NCBI GenBank assembly: GCA_021292165.1
Contig: JAHFWL010000955.1
Location: forward strand, 1 to 64,000
Source of the DNA: Shinisaurus crocodilurus
Lineage: Eukaryota > Chordata > Lepidosauria > Squamata > Shinisauridae
Reading direction: 5' to 3'
Length of the DNA: 64,000 bases
Part shown: piece after piece, positions 10,023-21,855 of the stretch
Position numbering within the stretch: position 1 is the stretch's first letter
Layout of the letters: every line of letters starts with the position of its first letter
The notes under the pieces: model-generated
The model's input: the letters and a program-made list of their open reading frames with translations, nothing else
Database searches by the model: none
Told to the model about the DNA's origin: nothing
Program-made: the position numbers and the translations under genes

Positions 10023-10420
10023 TAGATGCTTTTTAAAAGATAAATAACAATAACATACAGTTACTCAGGTACTAAAGCTTGATGGTTACAGTAGTGCAGT
10101 TTCTTAAACGTTACTGATTCTTCTGAGGTAAGGAAAACACACAGGTCAATCTTTCTTGCTGAACCCTAGCTGCCTAGCAAGTGTCAGTTAAGTCAGTTAA
10201 CACTAGCCTAGTCTAACTGTCAGAGGAATGTTAGAATGGAATTCAAACCTGTTGCTAAGCGACGTCAAGCATTCCCTCCCCTGATTCAATCAAGTGGTTC
10301 AGCCCACTGAAACCTGCCCCCTGCCCTTCAACCAGACTACTCAAGTCTGCCTTAACCCTTGGGCAATCAACTTAAAAAACTGTCCCTTCAGAGTTGACAT
10401 CTTCTCGTTGCATATTCCAA

Positions 10421-10520
10421 CACAGGCAACACGCTAACCCACACTCAAGGGTTGAGTGTGGGTTGTCATTGAACTGTGGGTTGTTGTTGAACTGTGGGTT
10501 ATCATGTTGTCTGAACCCAG
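10421..10520. mobile_element. Foldback repeat, same family
   Basis: GGCAACACGCTAACCCACAC...GTTATCATGTTGTCTGAACC with ACTGTGGGTTGT repeated inside. Confidence 0.55.
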
Positions 10521-10988
10521 TCAACATAACAAACCATGGTAAACAACCCACAGTTCTGAACAAACCTGTTGTGTCTCCCATAGGTCAGGCAGAGACCAGC
10601 CGTGCTGGAGTGTGTTTGGTGTGGGGCCAGGCTAAGTGCAGCCTGACCCAGCTGGGCAGCCTTACCAATCAGCACCTGCTCAAAAGGCAGGTCCCAAACA
10701 CACTCAGAGGCTGGAAGCAATTGTTTGTTACAGCTACAGCCAGACGCTCCTGACATTCCTGACCTCAGACTTCTGTACCTTTGATCCTTGGAACGACCTT
10801 GACCACGACTTTGCCTGATCCCAAACTGGTTTACGTTTGCTGTATTTTGGAATGATATATTTTGGCTTCGACCCTCGTAATGTGATAACGACTACGGCTT
10901 ATCTTTGAACTGGACGGATTTACGACAAAACCATGGGTTCTCTTCATGGGCTGTTTTGTGGTTAACAAGCCATAGCTTGTTAGCACAG

Positions 10989-11179
10989 CTGGGTTCAGAC
11001 AATAAGATAACCCACATTTAAACAACAACCCATGGTTCAGTGACAACCCACACTCAACCATAGTGTTAAGAAATATCATTGTAAGCTACCTTGGCAGCCT
11101 TTTTGGCTAAAGGGCAGGGTAAAAATGCTATAAAATAAATAAACCCTTGAGTGTGGGTTATCGTGTTGTCTGAACCCAG
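10989..11179. mobile_element. Foldback repeat with LINE-tail insert
   Basis: CTGGGTTCAGACAATAAG...CGTGTTGTCTGAACCCAG. The centre (about 11066-11147) is a LINE-like 3' tail (GTAAGCTACCTTGGCAGCC...ATAAATAAA). Confidence 0.55.
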
Positions 11180-11212
11180 TCAATGTCTAGAAGGAGACAT
11201 GCCAGGGGAGAG

Positions 11213-11404
11213 ACCAGGGCTCAGTGGTGGAGCATACATGCTTTGCATGCAGAAGATCCCAAGTTCAATCCCGGGCATCTCTAGTTAAAAGCATGAGGTA
11301 CACAGGGATGGGGAAAGAGCCCTTGGAGAGTCGCTGCCAGTCAGAGTAGGTCATACCATGCTAGAGGGACAAATCTCACCTGATATATAAGGCAGCTTCC
11401 TTTT
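11213..11404 (+). mobile_element. tRNA-Ala-like SINE
   Basis: The head GGCTCAGTGGTGG (box A), CTTTGCATG with TGC at the anticodon position, and GTTCAATCC (box B, 11263-11271) resembles tRNA-Ala. The body carries CGCTGCCAGTCAGAGTAGG and ends TATAAGGCAGCTTCC. It is not a functional tRNA because the acceptor arms do not pair and a SINE body follows. Confidence 0.8.
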
Positions 11405-11815
11405 AACCTCATCTGCCTGGAAGCAGCAGACTCTGATATTGAAGCCTCACTTCTTCATCCCTGCTGTTATTCAGTGCCTCCGCTCCAGACCACTTTCATT
11501 TGTTCTTTCTTCATATGCTCCCAGGTTGAGTCCAGACACTGAAAGCAGATGCTGGGGGCAAAGTCCAAATCTGATGGAAACTGTTTTCTTTCCTTCTACA
11601 CCACACTGGATGCATGCAGGACATTGTCGTTCTGAATGGTTTTAAAACTTGTCCCTTGAAAGCTTATGAGGGGTTCTTCAGTGGGAACATCAACAAGGGC
11701 AGACAAGTTTCCCTGAAAGACTGCTTGCCCACTGGTGCTGATCCTTCCCTGCAATTCAGGGTTGCAGGGGAATATTCGGTAACTTTGAGGGTGCAAAGCT
11801 GATGTCGGGCTACAC

Positions 11816-11951
11816 CAGTGGTAGGCACCCTGATTCCCTCCAGATGTTTTGAACTACAACTCCCATAATTCCTGGCTGCTGGCCATGCTGGCTAGGGCTT
11901 ATGGGAGTTGTAGTCCAAAACATCTGGAGGGCACCAGGTTGCCTATGCCTG
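11816..11951. mobile_element. Palindromic hAT-like MITE
   Basis: 136 bp with arms CTCCAGATGTTTTGAACTAC / GTAGTCCAAAACATCTGGAG and flanks GGCTACAC/GGCCACAC. Well-preserved hairpin. Confidence 0.85.
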
Positions 11952-12365
11952 GGCCACACTGTCACCCTGCATGAATCAAGGGTGTCCCCTAGAACATATC
12001 CAAGTCTCCTCTGCAATATGTAGGAATTCCATGGTAGATACTGAAAGGGCTGGGGGTGGGCTTGGTAGCTAAATCGATGAGGAAAGGTAGTCCTTGAGGT
12101 AGAAATCTTGGAACCCATTGCTGTATTTTACTGAAAATACATTTGCTGCCTGGGAAACCAGTTAGCGGAAGCAGACACCAGCTAAAGCAGATCTTTGGAC
12201 ATGGATGCAGTCAACCTCCTACTAAAATGAATGGCAAATTGCCTGTTGATCTGAATATCTGTGGCATTCATCAACTCATCTTGACTCAGAGCAATTAGAG
12301 CGCTCCACTGCTCTTTCTCTGTGCTCTCATTCCATCCCTTTATTTTAATAATCATGTGGAGGGGA

Positions 12366-12366
12366 A

Positions 12367-12416
<50 letters not shown>
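12366..12416. repeat. (AAT)n microsatellite
   Basis: About 17 units, the longest trinucleotide tract in the window. Confidence 0.9.
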
Positions 12417-12417
<1 letters not shown>

Positions 12418-12886
12418 CTCATTCATCTATCACATGCTGACATTACATGTTCTTTGGCATCTTCCCCCGCTTTAGTATTCCATACATTTCATTTACTATT
12501 TCATGAGTATCCGTGTTAAACTGCAGGGTCCCCCCCCCACTTTTAAAATAAACCACAACTTGTGTTACTATTCTGCTACCAGTGGATAGAAAATGTGTCC
12601 TAATAAAATACACTCACACAAAGAATGCTTTAAAGAACTGGGTTACGCCCACACTTTCAGATTCTACACATACGCTTGCATTTTTTAGACTGAGTTCGAA
12701 AACTTCACTGAATTCAAAAGCAGTTTGGCATGCACAAAATTCAATTCTCACTTAAATGTGTGGGAGTCTTTCTAGAAAATTAATGCATTGTTTCTGGATT
12801 GTCCACCGTCCAGCTCAGAGGATATTGTCTTTGCTTGCGACCACTTCTTTCCAGCACAGAAGGAAAGGAATAGATTTGCCCTACAT

Positions 12887-13263
12887 CAGGGGTGTTGAAC
12901 CTCCTTTAGCCTGAGGGCCTCATTCCATTTTGAAGAACCTCTTGGGGGGTCACATCCCAGTGCAGGGTGGGGCTGAAGGCAAACGGGGGGGAGGGCCAAA
13001 GATACCAGCATGTTTTAGCTTAAACTTTTTACTGCCAATAACTAAGCCTTGCAAGAGGTATTTCAAGCTTTTAGAATGGGGAGAATGCTGCACAAAAGCC
13101 AGCACCAATTGATTGGTGGTTGGGAGAAAGGGGTGTGGCCAGGGAAAGGGGGTGTGGCCAGGGAAAGGGGGTGTGGCCATCTGAGGAACCCTGGAAGCCC
13201 AGATTGGAACCACAGGTGGGCTGGATTTGGACTGGTCCTTGGGCCTGAGGCTCTGCACCCCTG
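12887..13263. mobile_element. hAT-like non-autonomous element, 377 bp
   Basis: Ends CAGGGGTGTTGAACC...CTCTGCACCCCTG, flanks CCCTACAT/CCCTATGT. Three tandem copies of GGGTGTGGCCAGGGAAAGG lie at about 13131-13178. No transposase. Confidence 0.75.
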
Positions 13264-14161
13264 CCCTATGTATACTAAGATTAGAAGAAAACCTTCATGG
13301 CCAATTTTGGATCATTCTCCAAGATGAAGTATACCTTGGGACTATTTCTCAATTGCTGGCAAGTAAAGATTATGTGCCTTAATCCTAAACACGCAGAGGA
13401 TTACAGCCAAAAAGCTATTGGGGCAGTTGCATCATTTGCCTTGGCCCCTGCAAAATCAGGTTGAAATATTACAGGGACCCCTGTAGATTTTCCTGAGCAA
13501 AACAGTTATTTTATTGTTGCATTTATAATTTTATACTTGAAGTGTTGTTAAACATATCAGTTTGTTTTAAATTATCATTTGCTTTGTTCATATTTGTGGG
13601 TTATGAATTTAATTTTCAGACTTCTGTCAAAGGCAAAATAAAAACAATTTACGGTACTCACTTGGGAGAAAAGCAATCATTTGGCCATGTCTGCCTAACA
13701 ACTTGCTGCATTCTTCACTCAGCACTTCTGTGGGCTCACTAGGTGAGATGCAATCTTTTGTCGGTGGTATTAGATATATGATGGCTCACTTGCACATGCA
13801 AGTCCTCACTTGATGCTATGGTCATCGAGGGTTGATCAGTTTTGTGTGAATGAGCTCTTTGCTAAAACAGAAGCAGGAATCTATATGCCTGCTTCCTTGC
13901 TTGGATCACCCTTGCTGGATTAGCACAATGAATAATAGCCAGAACTTACTAAATTTTACTTACTTCATCTACACAGGTCTCTGATAAAGAAGAGAAATAA
14001 ACTGTCCGAATCTCACAGAGCTCCTTCCTGTGCTGCTCTGGTAACATGAGAACCCCTTGGTGGCTCCTCTCCACAGCAGTATTGGCCTTCTCAGAAAAGG
14101 GAGCAATGCTGGCACGGAAACAAGCTGCAGCATTGACAATCATTATGTATTGAATTTCTTA
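13264..14161. other. Intergenic, nothing recognised
   Basis: AT-rich sequence without exon-like frames between a hAT-like and a Harbinger-like element. Confidence 0.45.
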
Positions 14162-14604
14162 GGGAGCACGCCTATGCCCCCTAGACATTGTCTGAGGGGC
14201 CATCGGATAGTTCGGATTCCCAGCTCCGAGGCTGGAGACAGCGCTCTGACCGTGGGGCTGGGAATCGGAGCTCCGACCCCCTCCCCATTGCAGCCGGCAT
14301 GGAAAGAACTGTGCCGGCTGCTCTCTGAGGTTGAGAAAGCAACCTCGGAGAGGGGGAGAAGGGGGTGTTTTGGCGGGAGAGGAGAAGACTGGGGCAGCCA
14401 GGATATGAGGTAACCTGAGGCTGCTCCAGCCTCCTTCCCTCCAAGACACTCCAGTTAGACAGGAGAGAAAGCCCATCTAGCAAAAATGCAGAGCAGGAGG
14501 AGTGGGGAGGCAAAGATTGCCTCTGCCGCTCTTCCCACTCTGCACTGGATGCCCATAAGCCTCCGAGTTCAGGGGCTTGAGGGCATCCCGATAGGATTGC
14601 GCCC
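14162..14604 (+). mobile_element. Harbinger-like MITE copy 1
   Basis: A 443-bp GC-rich element with inverted ends GGGAGCACGCCTAT...ATAGGATTGCGCCC, flanked by TTA (14159-14161, 14605-14607) as for PIF/Harbinger. Internal landmarks: CTAGACATTGTCTGAGGGGC and GGATTCCCAGCTCCGAGG repeated in partial complement. Any ORFs here are accidents of GC content. Confidence 0.8.
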
Positions 14605-14807
14605 TTAGTTGCCTTTCTCTTTAAAAAGGCCCAAGGCAACTTACAATAAATACAGGTCCTGGGTTTCAGCACATGCCCCCGACACAGCGCAAGAATAAGC
14701 CCTTACACATCCGCTAGCAGTTCACACATTAACCCAGCGGACAATCCTCTAAGCACGGAGAGAAAACTGGTAGGCACCCCCTCTTCCACCACAGATCTAA
14801 TGTGATG

Positions 14808-15080
14808 CGTGAGAACTGGGCCAAAACATTTTGCTGCCTCAGGCGGGAAAACAAATGGTGCCCCCCACCCACCCATCACTGCCATGTCAAGGTGCATAAT
14901 ACCCAAGACTGACCAAGTTCTTTTGGCACCTGAGGCAGAAAATCCCACAAGTGCCTCTCATTGGAAGTAAAAATACAACCATAATAAATTAAATAACTAT
15001 TTACTGCACTTTCATGACACCCAAAAACAGCTGCCTGAGGCAGTTTCCTCACTCTGCTTAATGGTAGCAATGGCCCTGTG
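14808..15080. repeat. Possible hAT-like element
   Basis: TTGCTGCCTCAGGC, GGCACCTGAGGCAG and GCTGCCTGAGGCAG recur, and the upper end near 15077 reads TAGCAATGGCCCTG. A related end may lie at the window's last 80 bp (GGCGCCCCAGGCG). Confidence 0.35.
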
Positions 15081-15716
15081 TGAGGAGGGTACTCCAGGCA
15101 GAAATTCATATAGAGGCCCAATTTGCATAATTCTTCCCCCTCAAGAAAATGGGGAAGATTCATTAATTAGGCCTTGATGAGGAGTTCCCAACCTACACAA
15201 TACCTCAAAGCCTGCCATCAATTCAAATGAAAGCCTAAAATGAGGGGGCGGTGGGAATACTTGAAGAGGAAGAAGACAATCATAATTTGTTTCACTTTCA
15301 GATTGTTGAAGTGGGTGGCTGAATTCCTTTCGCGTTTTTCAAAAACCACTGGGTCAGTGATTGTGTGAAATGTGAAACTTGATGAATGCAGTTCTCCTAT
15401 CCAAGCAATTCATGACAGACAAGACGGAGAGCTTACATTCAATTATACGCAAGAATGACAGAACCAGTACTGATTAGAGCTGTTTGCCCATTTCTCCTTA
15501 CTAAGACCAAACAAATATTTTCACAAGGCTTTTATAAAACGGAAGAAGATTAACATGCAGTAAAAATTAGTAAGATGCTCAACACCAGAAAATGATGCTC
15601 ATTTGTCTGAGATCACGGTTTTATATTTAGCTGCATTCAGTTTAATTGCATAAACATTCCCTATTTGGAATATCAGTGATAGGGTGATGAAGAGATTTGA
15701 GAATGCACATTACATA
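15081..15716. other. Intergenic, unique-looking
   Basis: No repeat family recognised. This stretch is a reasonable place to test for a conserved non-coding element. Confidence 0.4.
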
Positions 15717-15724
15717 ATGTAGAG

Positions 15725-15856
15725 CAGGGGCGGGCAACCTGGTGCCCTCTAGATGTTTTGGACTACAGCTTCCATAATCCCTGGCCATGCTGGCTGGGGT
15801 TTATGGCAGCTGTAATCCAAAACATCTGGTGGAAGGCATCAAGTTGCCTACCCCTG
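15725..15856. mobile_element. Palindromic hAT-like MITE
   Basis: CAGGGGCGGGCAACCTGG...CCTACCCCTG with flanks ATGTAGAG/ATGTCTAG. It lies 17 bp from Harbinger-like MITE copy 2. Confidence 0.82.
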
Positions 15857-15873
15857 ATGTCTAGGTATACTAA

Positions 15874-16566
15874 GGGAGCAATCCTATGGGCGCTAGACAG
15901 CATCTGAGGGGCCATAGGTTATTTCGGACTCCCAGACCTGAGAGCTCCAACTTCGGAGCTCGGAATTGGAGCTCTGCCCCCTTGCAGCCAGTGTGGAAAG
16001 AACCGGTGAGCCAGCGTGGCGTAGTGGTGAGAGTGTTGGACTGGGACTCGGGAGATCCGGGTTCTGTTCCCCACTTGGCCCATGAAACTCACTGGGTGAC
16101 TTTGGGCCAGTCACTGACTCTCAGCCTAACCTACCTCACAGGGTTGTTGTGAGGATAAAATGGAGAGGAGGAGGAGGAGGAGGATTATGTAAGCCGCCTT
16201 GGGTTCCTTGCAGGAAAAAAGGTGGGGTATAAATATAATAAATAAATAAATAAAACCGTACCGACTGCTCTCCGAGGTCAGGAAAGAAAGCAACCTCGGA
16301 AGGGGGAGAAGGGGGCATTTCAGGGGGCAGGGAGGGGAGGAGACTGGAGTGGCCGGCCAGGATACAAGCTATCCTGAGGCCTGTACAGCCTCCTTCCCTC
16401 CCCCTCTGAGATGCCCCAGCTAGATGGGCAAGAAGCTGCCTAATGAAAATGCAGAGAGGGAGGACGAGGAGGCGAAGATCATCACCGCCACACCTCCTGC
16501 TCTGCACTGGATGCCCATAAGCCTGCAAGTACGAGGGCTTATGAACATCACGATAGGATTGTACCC
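15874..16566 (+). mobile_element. Harbinger-like MITE copy 2, split by Sauria SINE
   Basis: Ends GGGAGCAATCCTAT...ATAGGATTGTACCC, flanked by TAA on both sides. It contains the Sauria SINE at 16010-16253; without it the length is about 449 bp. Confidence 0.82.
16010..16253 (+). mobile_element. Sauria SINE inside a Harbinger-like MITE
   Basis: Same head, body and (AAAT)n tail as the 8.1 kb copy. It splits a Harbinger-like MITE (15874-16566), whose sequence resumes on the other side. Flanks AACCGGT/AACCGTA are the probable target duplication. The SINE is therefore younger than the MITE. Confidence 0.9.
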
Positions 16567-16761
16567 TAAGAGTTCTGTTACAAGTCATGCAGATCATGCA
16601 GATCTGCTACAAGTCACTCCTGTCGAAACTGATTTGTGTGGAGAGGGTTTTAATTATTGTGTGAAAAGATTTACACACATATCTGCTTGCAGGATAAGAC
16701 CTCAATAAGCCACAGCTGCAGAAATAGCAGCATATCCATTTCATAAGTATGCATGTGCATA

Positions 16762-16835
16762 TTTATTCATTCACTCATTCATTCATTGAATTTATATACC
16801 ACCCTCTTCATAATAAATCACCAAGTGGATTGGTC
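16762..16835 (-). mobile_element. LINE 3' tail
   Basis: (ATTC)n then TATATACCACCCTCTTCAT, a reversed L2-like 3' end. Confidence 0.45.
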
Positions 16836-16839
16836 TTTC

Positions 16840-18199
16840 TGCCCCACAAGTTTAGACATACATTCCAGTCCAAAGTCTGGTGGGTCCTGCCATACAGAGA
16901 GGGAACATGCTCCAAGTATGTGGGATTCTCCATTCACTTCCACATCTGCATCCAATGGACCACCCAGAGCTGCCCTTCCACAGACCTGAATGGGAACATT
17001 GGTGCCCCTGCTCCCACAAGGGATCCCTGGTTCAGAGCGATTGGAGTGATTTTCAGGAAGACATCCCTAACACAATCATAAAGTGAAAGATGACTCCAAA
17101 TCCAAGACAATAAACAGTCTCCTAAGCAATATTTCCCTTGATCATGTGCTTTAGGGCCGACATTCAGGGCTCTATGCTCAAATTTAAAAACTCAAATGAA
17201 GAACAGATTTTTCAGAGCAGTGAGTTCTTTTTTTTAATGAACAAATCCAATTTCCTTGTTGTTATGTCCCAGTAAAGTTCTAAACTGTAATTCTCTAGCA
17301 TGTCTTTTCAAGTAAGATACTACACACATTCCTTTCTGAGGCAAGGACCATGAGAATTAGACATGGAGTAATAATTTTTTGGGGAAATACCACACCGACC
17401 TTTCTATACGAAGTTAATTCAGGATCCCCCTCAAGCATGGTTTTACTTAGTTACACACTTCCTGCCATTTGGGAATCGTGTCTGTTTCCAATGGTTTTTT
17501 TGTCAGGGTGTTGACAGCGGTGGCAGAGATGCATCTTCAGGTGCATCTGCTACTTTGGCAAGGCCTTGATTCCACACACACACACACACACACACCCTTA
17601 CCAGCCTCTGTTCCCACTTACACATAATATCCACTCACTGGTGCTTTCTTTTCTGTGGGAAGACTGGGCAGTATAGAATGGGGACTGCTTACGCTCCGCC
17701 GATTCCCTTCTGCAAGCGGTGGATCCTTCTGATTCTGTTGCACAAGCACAAAAGGGAGTTTTAGCGCTTCCTAGGGGAAGCCCCAAAACGAGCGGAAACA
17801 CTTGTTTCTGGATCGGGACAGGTCAGTGGAGCTCCCTTATGCGAGCTCTGCCAACCTGCCTCCTTCCAGAAATGAGGGTTTCCGTTCGTTTCAGGTAACT
17901 CCCGGAAGTACTAAATCAATCTCCCTGGTGTAAGCGATGGGCACTGCTTGTGGAAGGGAATCTGCCGGGAACAGGAGAGTCAGCAGGGGTGTAAGCACCC
18001 CCTTGGATACTGCCCAGTGCTCCCAGTTATTCGTTCTAGTAATGCAACCAAATTTTGTCTAAAGCACCATCCATTGCCCATCTTGGGAAATGATAGCAGA
18101 GTTACTCTTTGGGACCATTCAATAACTCCCCCGTTATGGTCCATTATTCTTTTAATTACTCCACTTACTTAATAATCCTCAGCCTTTATGCAGCACGCT
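16840..18199. other. Intergenic, nothing recognised
   Basis: Only the (CA)n tract stands out. Confidence 0.45.
17572..17595. repeat. (CA)n microsatellite
   Basis: About 12 CA units. Confidence 0.9.
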
Positions 18200-18320
18200 A
18201 TTATTTATTTATTTATTTATTTACAGCATTTCCCCCCCTGCTCTTCAGCCAGAAAAGGCTCCCAGAGTGTCTTATAAAGATGAATATTAGACAGTCCCTG
18301 CCCTCAGGCTTACAATCTAA
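18200..18320 (-). mobile_element. LINE 3' tail (L2/L3-like)
   Basis: (ATTT)n then TACAGCATTTCC, CAGCCAGAAAAGGCTCCCAG and TCCCTGCCCTCAGGCTTAC. A second copy lies at 50889-50990. Confidence 0.55.
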
Positions 18321-18324
18321 AAGA

Positions 18325-19151
18325 CATGACACAAAAGGAAAAGGGATTGGGAGGGAGGAGGAAGAAAGCAAAACTCAGGCACTAGTTCTTAGTTACTAAA
18401 AATGCACAAAAGCCGAGAAACCACCAAATGACCAGGGGAGGGGGACCAACTGGGAAACCTCAGAGGGCTGAGTTGGCCCCGGGTCTGAGGTTCCCAACCC
18501 ATAAGATAAACCTTTGACCTTTGCTATGAGGGAGCCAAGTGCATCTGAGCACTTAGCAGCATAGTCTCTACCACATTTCCCCCTTCTTGCAAACACACCC
18601 ACACATTAGTTAGGACAGCTCCCAGTTCGCCCATCAGGCAGGACTTGGCGGAGGATTTGGATGAATAGCCATCTCTGTGCAAAGACGGTCGACATCTATG
18701 CCTGCTGGATCTAGCCTCCCTCTCTTCTACAGACCTTGGGGGACCTGCTCCTGTCCTGCCCCTCTGCAAGATGGTATTTACCCAGTGACAGGTGTGTGAT
18801 GTCTTCCATTCCGGTGATCTTAGCACCCTGAAAACTGCCAACGGGTTACTGGCCTGAAGGAATGTCTGAGGAAATTAGAAGAATTTTGTTAAGATTAGTG
18901 ACATTTTTCAGCGGTGATTCATACATCTCTACAGTATTAAAGCACAGTGTGAGAGGCCTCATTTGTAATTGTTTCTGACCCTTTTGAAAAAGGCTGTGGG
19001 GGTCAAGGTAGGGCTTGTACTTGAAATATAACATATTGCCCTGAATGTACACGCTTACATTCAGTCACGCTAACATTTCAGTGTTCAAGGGAGGTACCAC
19101 AGTGCTTTGTGTTCTCCTTGGATGTCCATAAAAGCTTGGATGTCCACTGAC
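18325..19151. other. Intergenic, nothing recognised
   Basis: Overlapping short minus-strand frames at 18396-18841 have no recognisable domain. Confidence 0.45.
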
Positions 19152-19154
19152 TAA

Positions 19155-19601
19155 GGGAATAACCCTACGGCCCCTAGACAGTGTCTGAGTGGCCATAGGA
19201 CAGTTTGGATTCCCAGCTCCAAGGTCGAAGATAGCGCTCCAACCTCAGAGCTGGGAATCGGAGTTCCGCCCCCCCTCCCCCACCCCCTTGCAGCCAGCAC
19301 AGAAAGAACTGCACCAGCTGCACTCCGAGGTCAGGAAAACAACCTCAGAGAGGGGGAGAAGGAGACATTCAGGGGGAGGGGAGGAGAATGGAGTGGCCAG
19401 GATACAAGGCATCCTGCAGTCGCTCCAGCCTCCTTCCCTCCCCCTCTGAGGCGCTCCAGCTTGATGGGCCCGTCTAGGGGGAAATGCAGGGCAGGAGGAT
19501 GGGGAGGTGAAGATCACTTCAACTACTCCTCCCGCTCTGCATAGGATACCTGTCAGCCTCCGAATTCAGGGGCTCACGGGCATTGCAATAGGATTCCACC
19601 C
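19155..19601 (+). mobile_element. Harbinger-like MITE copy 3
   Basis: A 447-bp copy with TAA flanks (19152-19154, 19602-19604), ends GGGAATAACCCTA...ATAGGATTCCACCC. Same internal order as copy 1. Confidence 0.8.
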
Positions 19602-19736
19602 TAAAGCATGAAAATGTACATTTTGGGGGAGGGGGGAATTAAAGCATGCATTTTTCTAAAGGACACTTTTTGCAAAAAGCATCACAAGCTTGGGGATGTG
19701 ATAACTGTGCCTACAAAATGTGCTAACATTTGCATT

Positions 19737-19801
19737 TAGGGGTGTGAACGGGGCAAGTTCTGATCTTAAATGAACAGAAATGAAATTCTCATACATCCCT
19801 A
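19737..19801. mobile_element. Very short hAT-like remnant
   Basis: 65 bp bounded by TAGGGGTGTGAACGG and CATACATCCCTA. Probably an internal-deletion product. Confidence 0.35.
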
Positions 19802-19864
19802 CCGGGAGGTATGTCCCACTGAATAAAGTGGGATCTACTTCTAAGTAAACAGGATATTTACTTA

Positions 19865-20286
19865 GGGCGCAATCCAATGAGGCTGCCCGTAACCCTCTGA
19901 ACTCGGAGGATTACGGGCATCCTATGCATGGCGGGAGGAGCGCAGAGGTGAAGGTCACCGTCACGATTTCAGCCGTCCAAGCAAGTGTTCAGTCTCAGAG
20001 TTTGCGGGAAGGAGTGCGAGGCACTGCCAAGATACTTTGTATGCTGCTGGCGCCTGTCTCCTCCCCTCCCCGCCCCAAAGAGCTCATCTGCGAGGTTGTT
20101 CTTGAGACCTCGGAGCTACAGCTGGCGTGGTTCTTTCCATGCCGGCTGCAATGGTGGTGGGAGGGCACTCAGAGTTCAAAGTCCCAGCTCCAACCTCAGA
20201 GCAAGTATCTGAGGTCAGAGCTAGGACTCAGAAAAATCCTATGGCTGTCTGTCTAGACTCTGTCTAGTGGCGATAGGGTCGTGCTG
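19865..20286 (-). mobile_element. Harbinger-like MITE copy 4
   Basis: Minus-strand copy with TTA flanks (19862-19864, 20287-20289). The left end GGGCGCAATCC is well preserved. It lies only 263 bp from copy 3, in opposite orientation. Confidence 0.75.
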
Positions 20287-20289
20287 TTA

Positions 20290-21221
20290 GTATCCTATTT
20301 ACAAAGGATCACTCTGTACCAAATGAATCAGCTTTTATTTAGGTCAACTTTTACTCCACTGTCTTGGCACAACATTTCCCAAAACATAACATATTATAAA
20401 CAATAATAAGGGCACACATACAGGTAGTTGCTCTCACCATGTTTTAGTAGAAAGGAGGCCATTTTCATAGGTATCTGCAAACACACAAACTTTCCACGTG
20501 CAGTAATTTCATCTATTTTTCTATACTCCTGAGAGCTATGAAAAGAGCACATTTTCATAGCTGTCGGGAGAGAATAATAAGTTTACAGTTACAAAAGTGG
20601 GGCATGGGAAGTCATTCTTACAGGGAAAGGGGTGTAAAAACATTGCCAGACACAAACAGTTTGGAAAAATAGGAATTGTGCAAAAGCCAGACTATGTTCC
20701 AAGGTTTGGATTTGCATGCTAACTAACCACAATATATATATAATTCAGTTTCCACACTGTTTTGGGTGAAGTCACCAATGGAATTGTAGCCTAGTATAAC
20801 AATATTATAAAACTGTGAAAACAGTTGCCTGGTTATTTCAAATGTAGAATGAAAAACAGATTTATTAGAAGGAAAGGTCTTTTATGTACTCTCTTTACTT
20901 TTCCATTTTCTTCCCCCGTAGTCTTCTTTCCAATGTTTTCAAGCTTTTTACACTGTTATGGATTGAATCCATATGTGAAACAGATTTTTAAATGCATCAT
21001 AGAAGTCTTGGTAAATTCCAGTTTGAAAATTTATTGTGGTTCTTCACTGCTTGTCAAGTGTAAAGTTCAGTTTTTGCTCTTAAATTTAACAAAGGTATTG
21101 TTGGAGTCCGTAGAAGAGCTTATCGTTGGCTATGATTCACTGTAAAACTTTTTTTTTTAACTTGCTCTTACGAAAACAAATTTTCCATCACACAGGAACC
21201 AGACTGTTCAAAGGCAATATA
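20290..21221. other. Intergenic, AT-rich
   Basis: A 106-codon forward frame at 20825 has no recognisable domain and is hydrophobic by composition. Confidence 0.45.
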
Positions 21222-21312
21222 TAGCCTATAGGGCTGAAATCCTATGCACATTTACCTAGGAGTAAGATTGGACTTACATCCAAGTAAACATACATAGAAA
21301 TGTGCTGCACAT
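21222..21312. repeat. Copy of the 3.4 kb dispersed repeat
   Basis: GGCTGAAATCCTATGCACA, TTACCTAGGAGTAAGATTGG and AAGTAAACATACATAG match that family. Confidence 0.6.
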
Positions 21313-21439
21313 GTAGAAAATAGTCCAGAAGTCCCATATATGCAGGAGCCTCCTATAAGAGTGAAACGAGCAAATAATTGCCATTTATGATCACTGAAAA
21401 TTTCCTCAGTAACTATTATGTGAAGGACAATTTATGGGG

Positions 21440-21855
21440 ACACACATGGACTGCCTTCTCCCATACTAGCCTGCCTGCACTTTGAGGTCATCAACAGAGG
21501 CCCTTGCCCACCACCAAGAGTGGTTAGGCTGCTGAGTACAAGGGAGAGGGCCTTTCAGTGGTGGCCCTGCACCTCTGGGATCAGCGTCTATCAGGAGTTC
21601 GTCAGGCCCCTTCTTTGCAGGTTTTCAGAAAGGCTCTGAAGATCCACCTATTTTAGCTGGCCTTCTCATAATCTGTGGGGCTGCAGGTTCTATTGGTGTA
21701 ATCTCTTTTTGTAGTGTTATATAGTATTTTATTGTATATTTCTTGCCTATTTGTATACTTTCATATGTTTTTTTTTAATCCTGTATACCGCCTTGAGAGG
21801 GTTTTACCCTTAAAGTTGGACTAGAAATGTTTTAAATAAATATACCATAATAAAA
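21440..21855 (+). mobile_element. L2-like LINE 3' end
   Basis: CTGCCTTCTCCCATACTAGC, GGGAGAGGGCCTTTCAGTGG and TACCGCCTTGAGAGGG, then AAATAAATAT, are L2-type C-terminal and 3' UTR landmarks. Coding traces (REGAFQWWP) are short. Confidence 0.65.

Larger units (their letters stand above)
11405..12886. other. Intergenic, mostly unique sequence
   Basis: Apart from the MITE at 11816 and the (AAT)n tract I see no gene or repeat. Confidence 0.45.

Noticed and set aside
11218..11285. Functional tRNA-Ala gene
   Set aside because: The head has tRNA-like A and B boxes and a TGC anticodon position, but arms do not pair well and a SINE body follows.
14159..14672. Long overlapping minus-strand ORFs (105 and 163 codons)
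   Set aside because: They coincide with a Harbinger-like MITE and are not shared as open frames by the other four copies.
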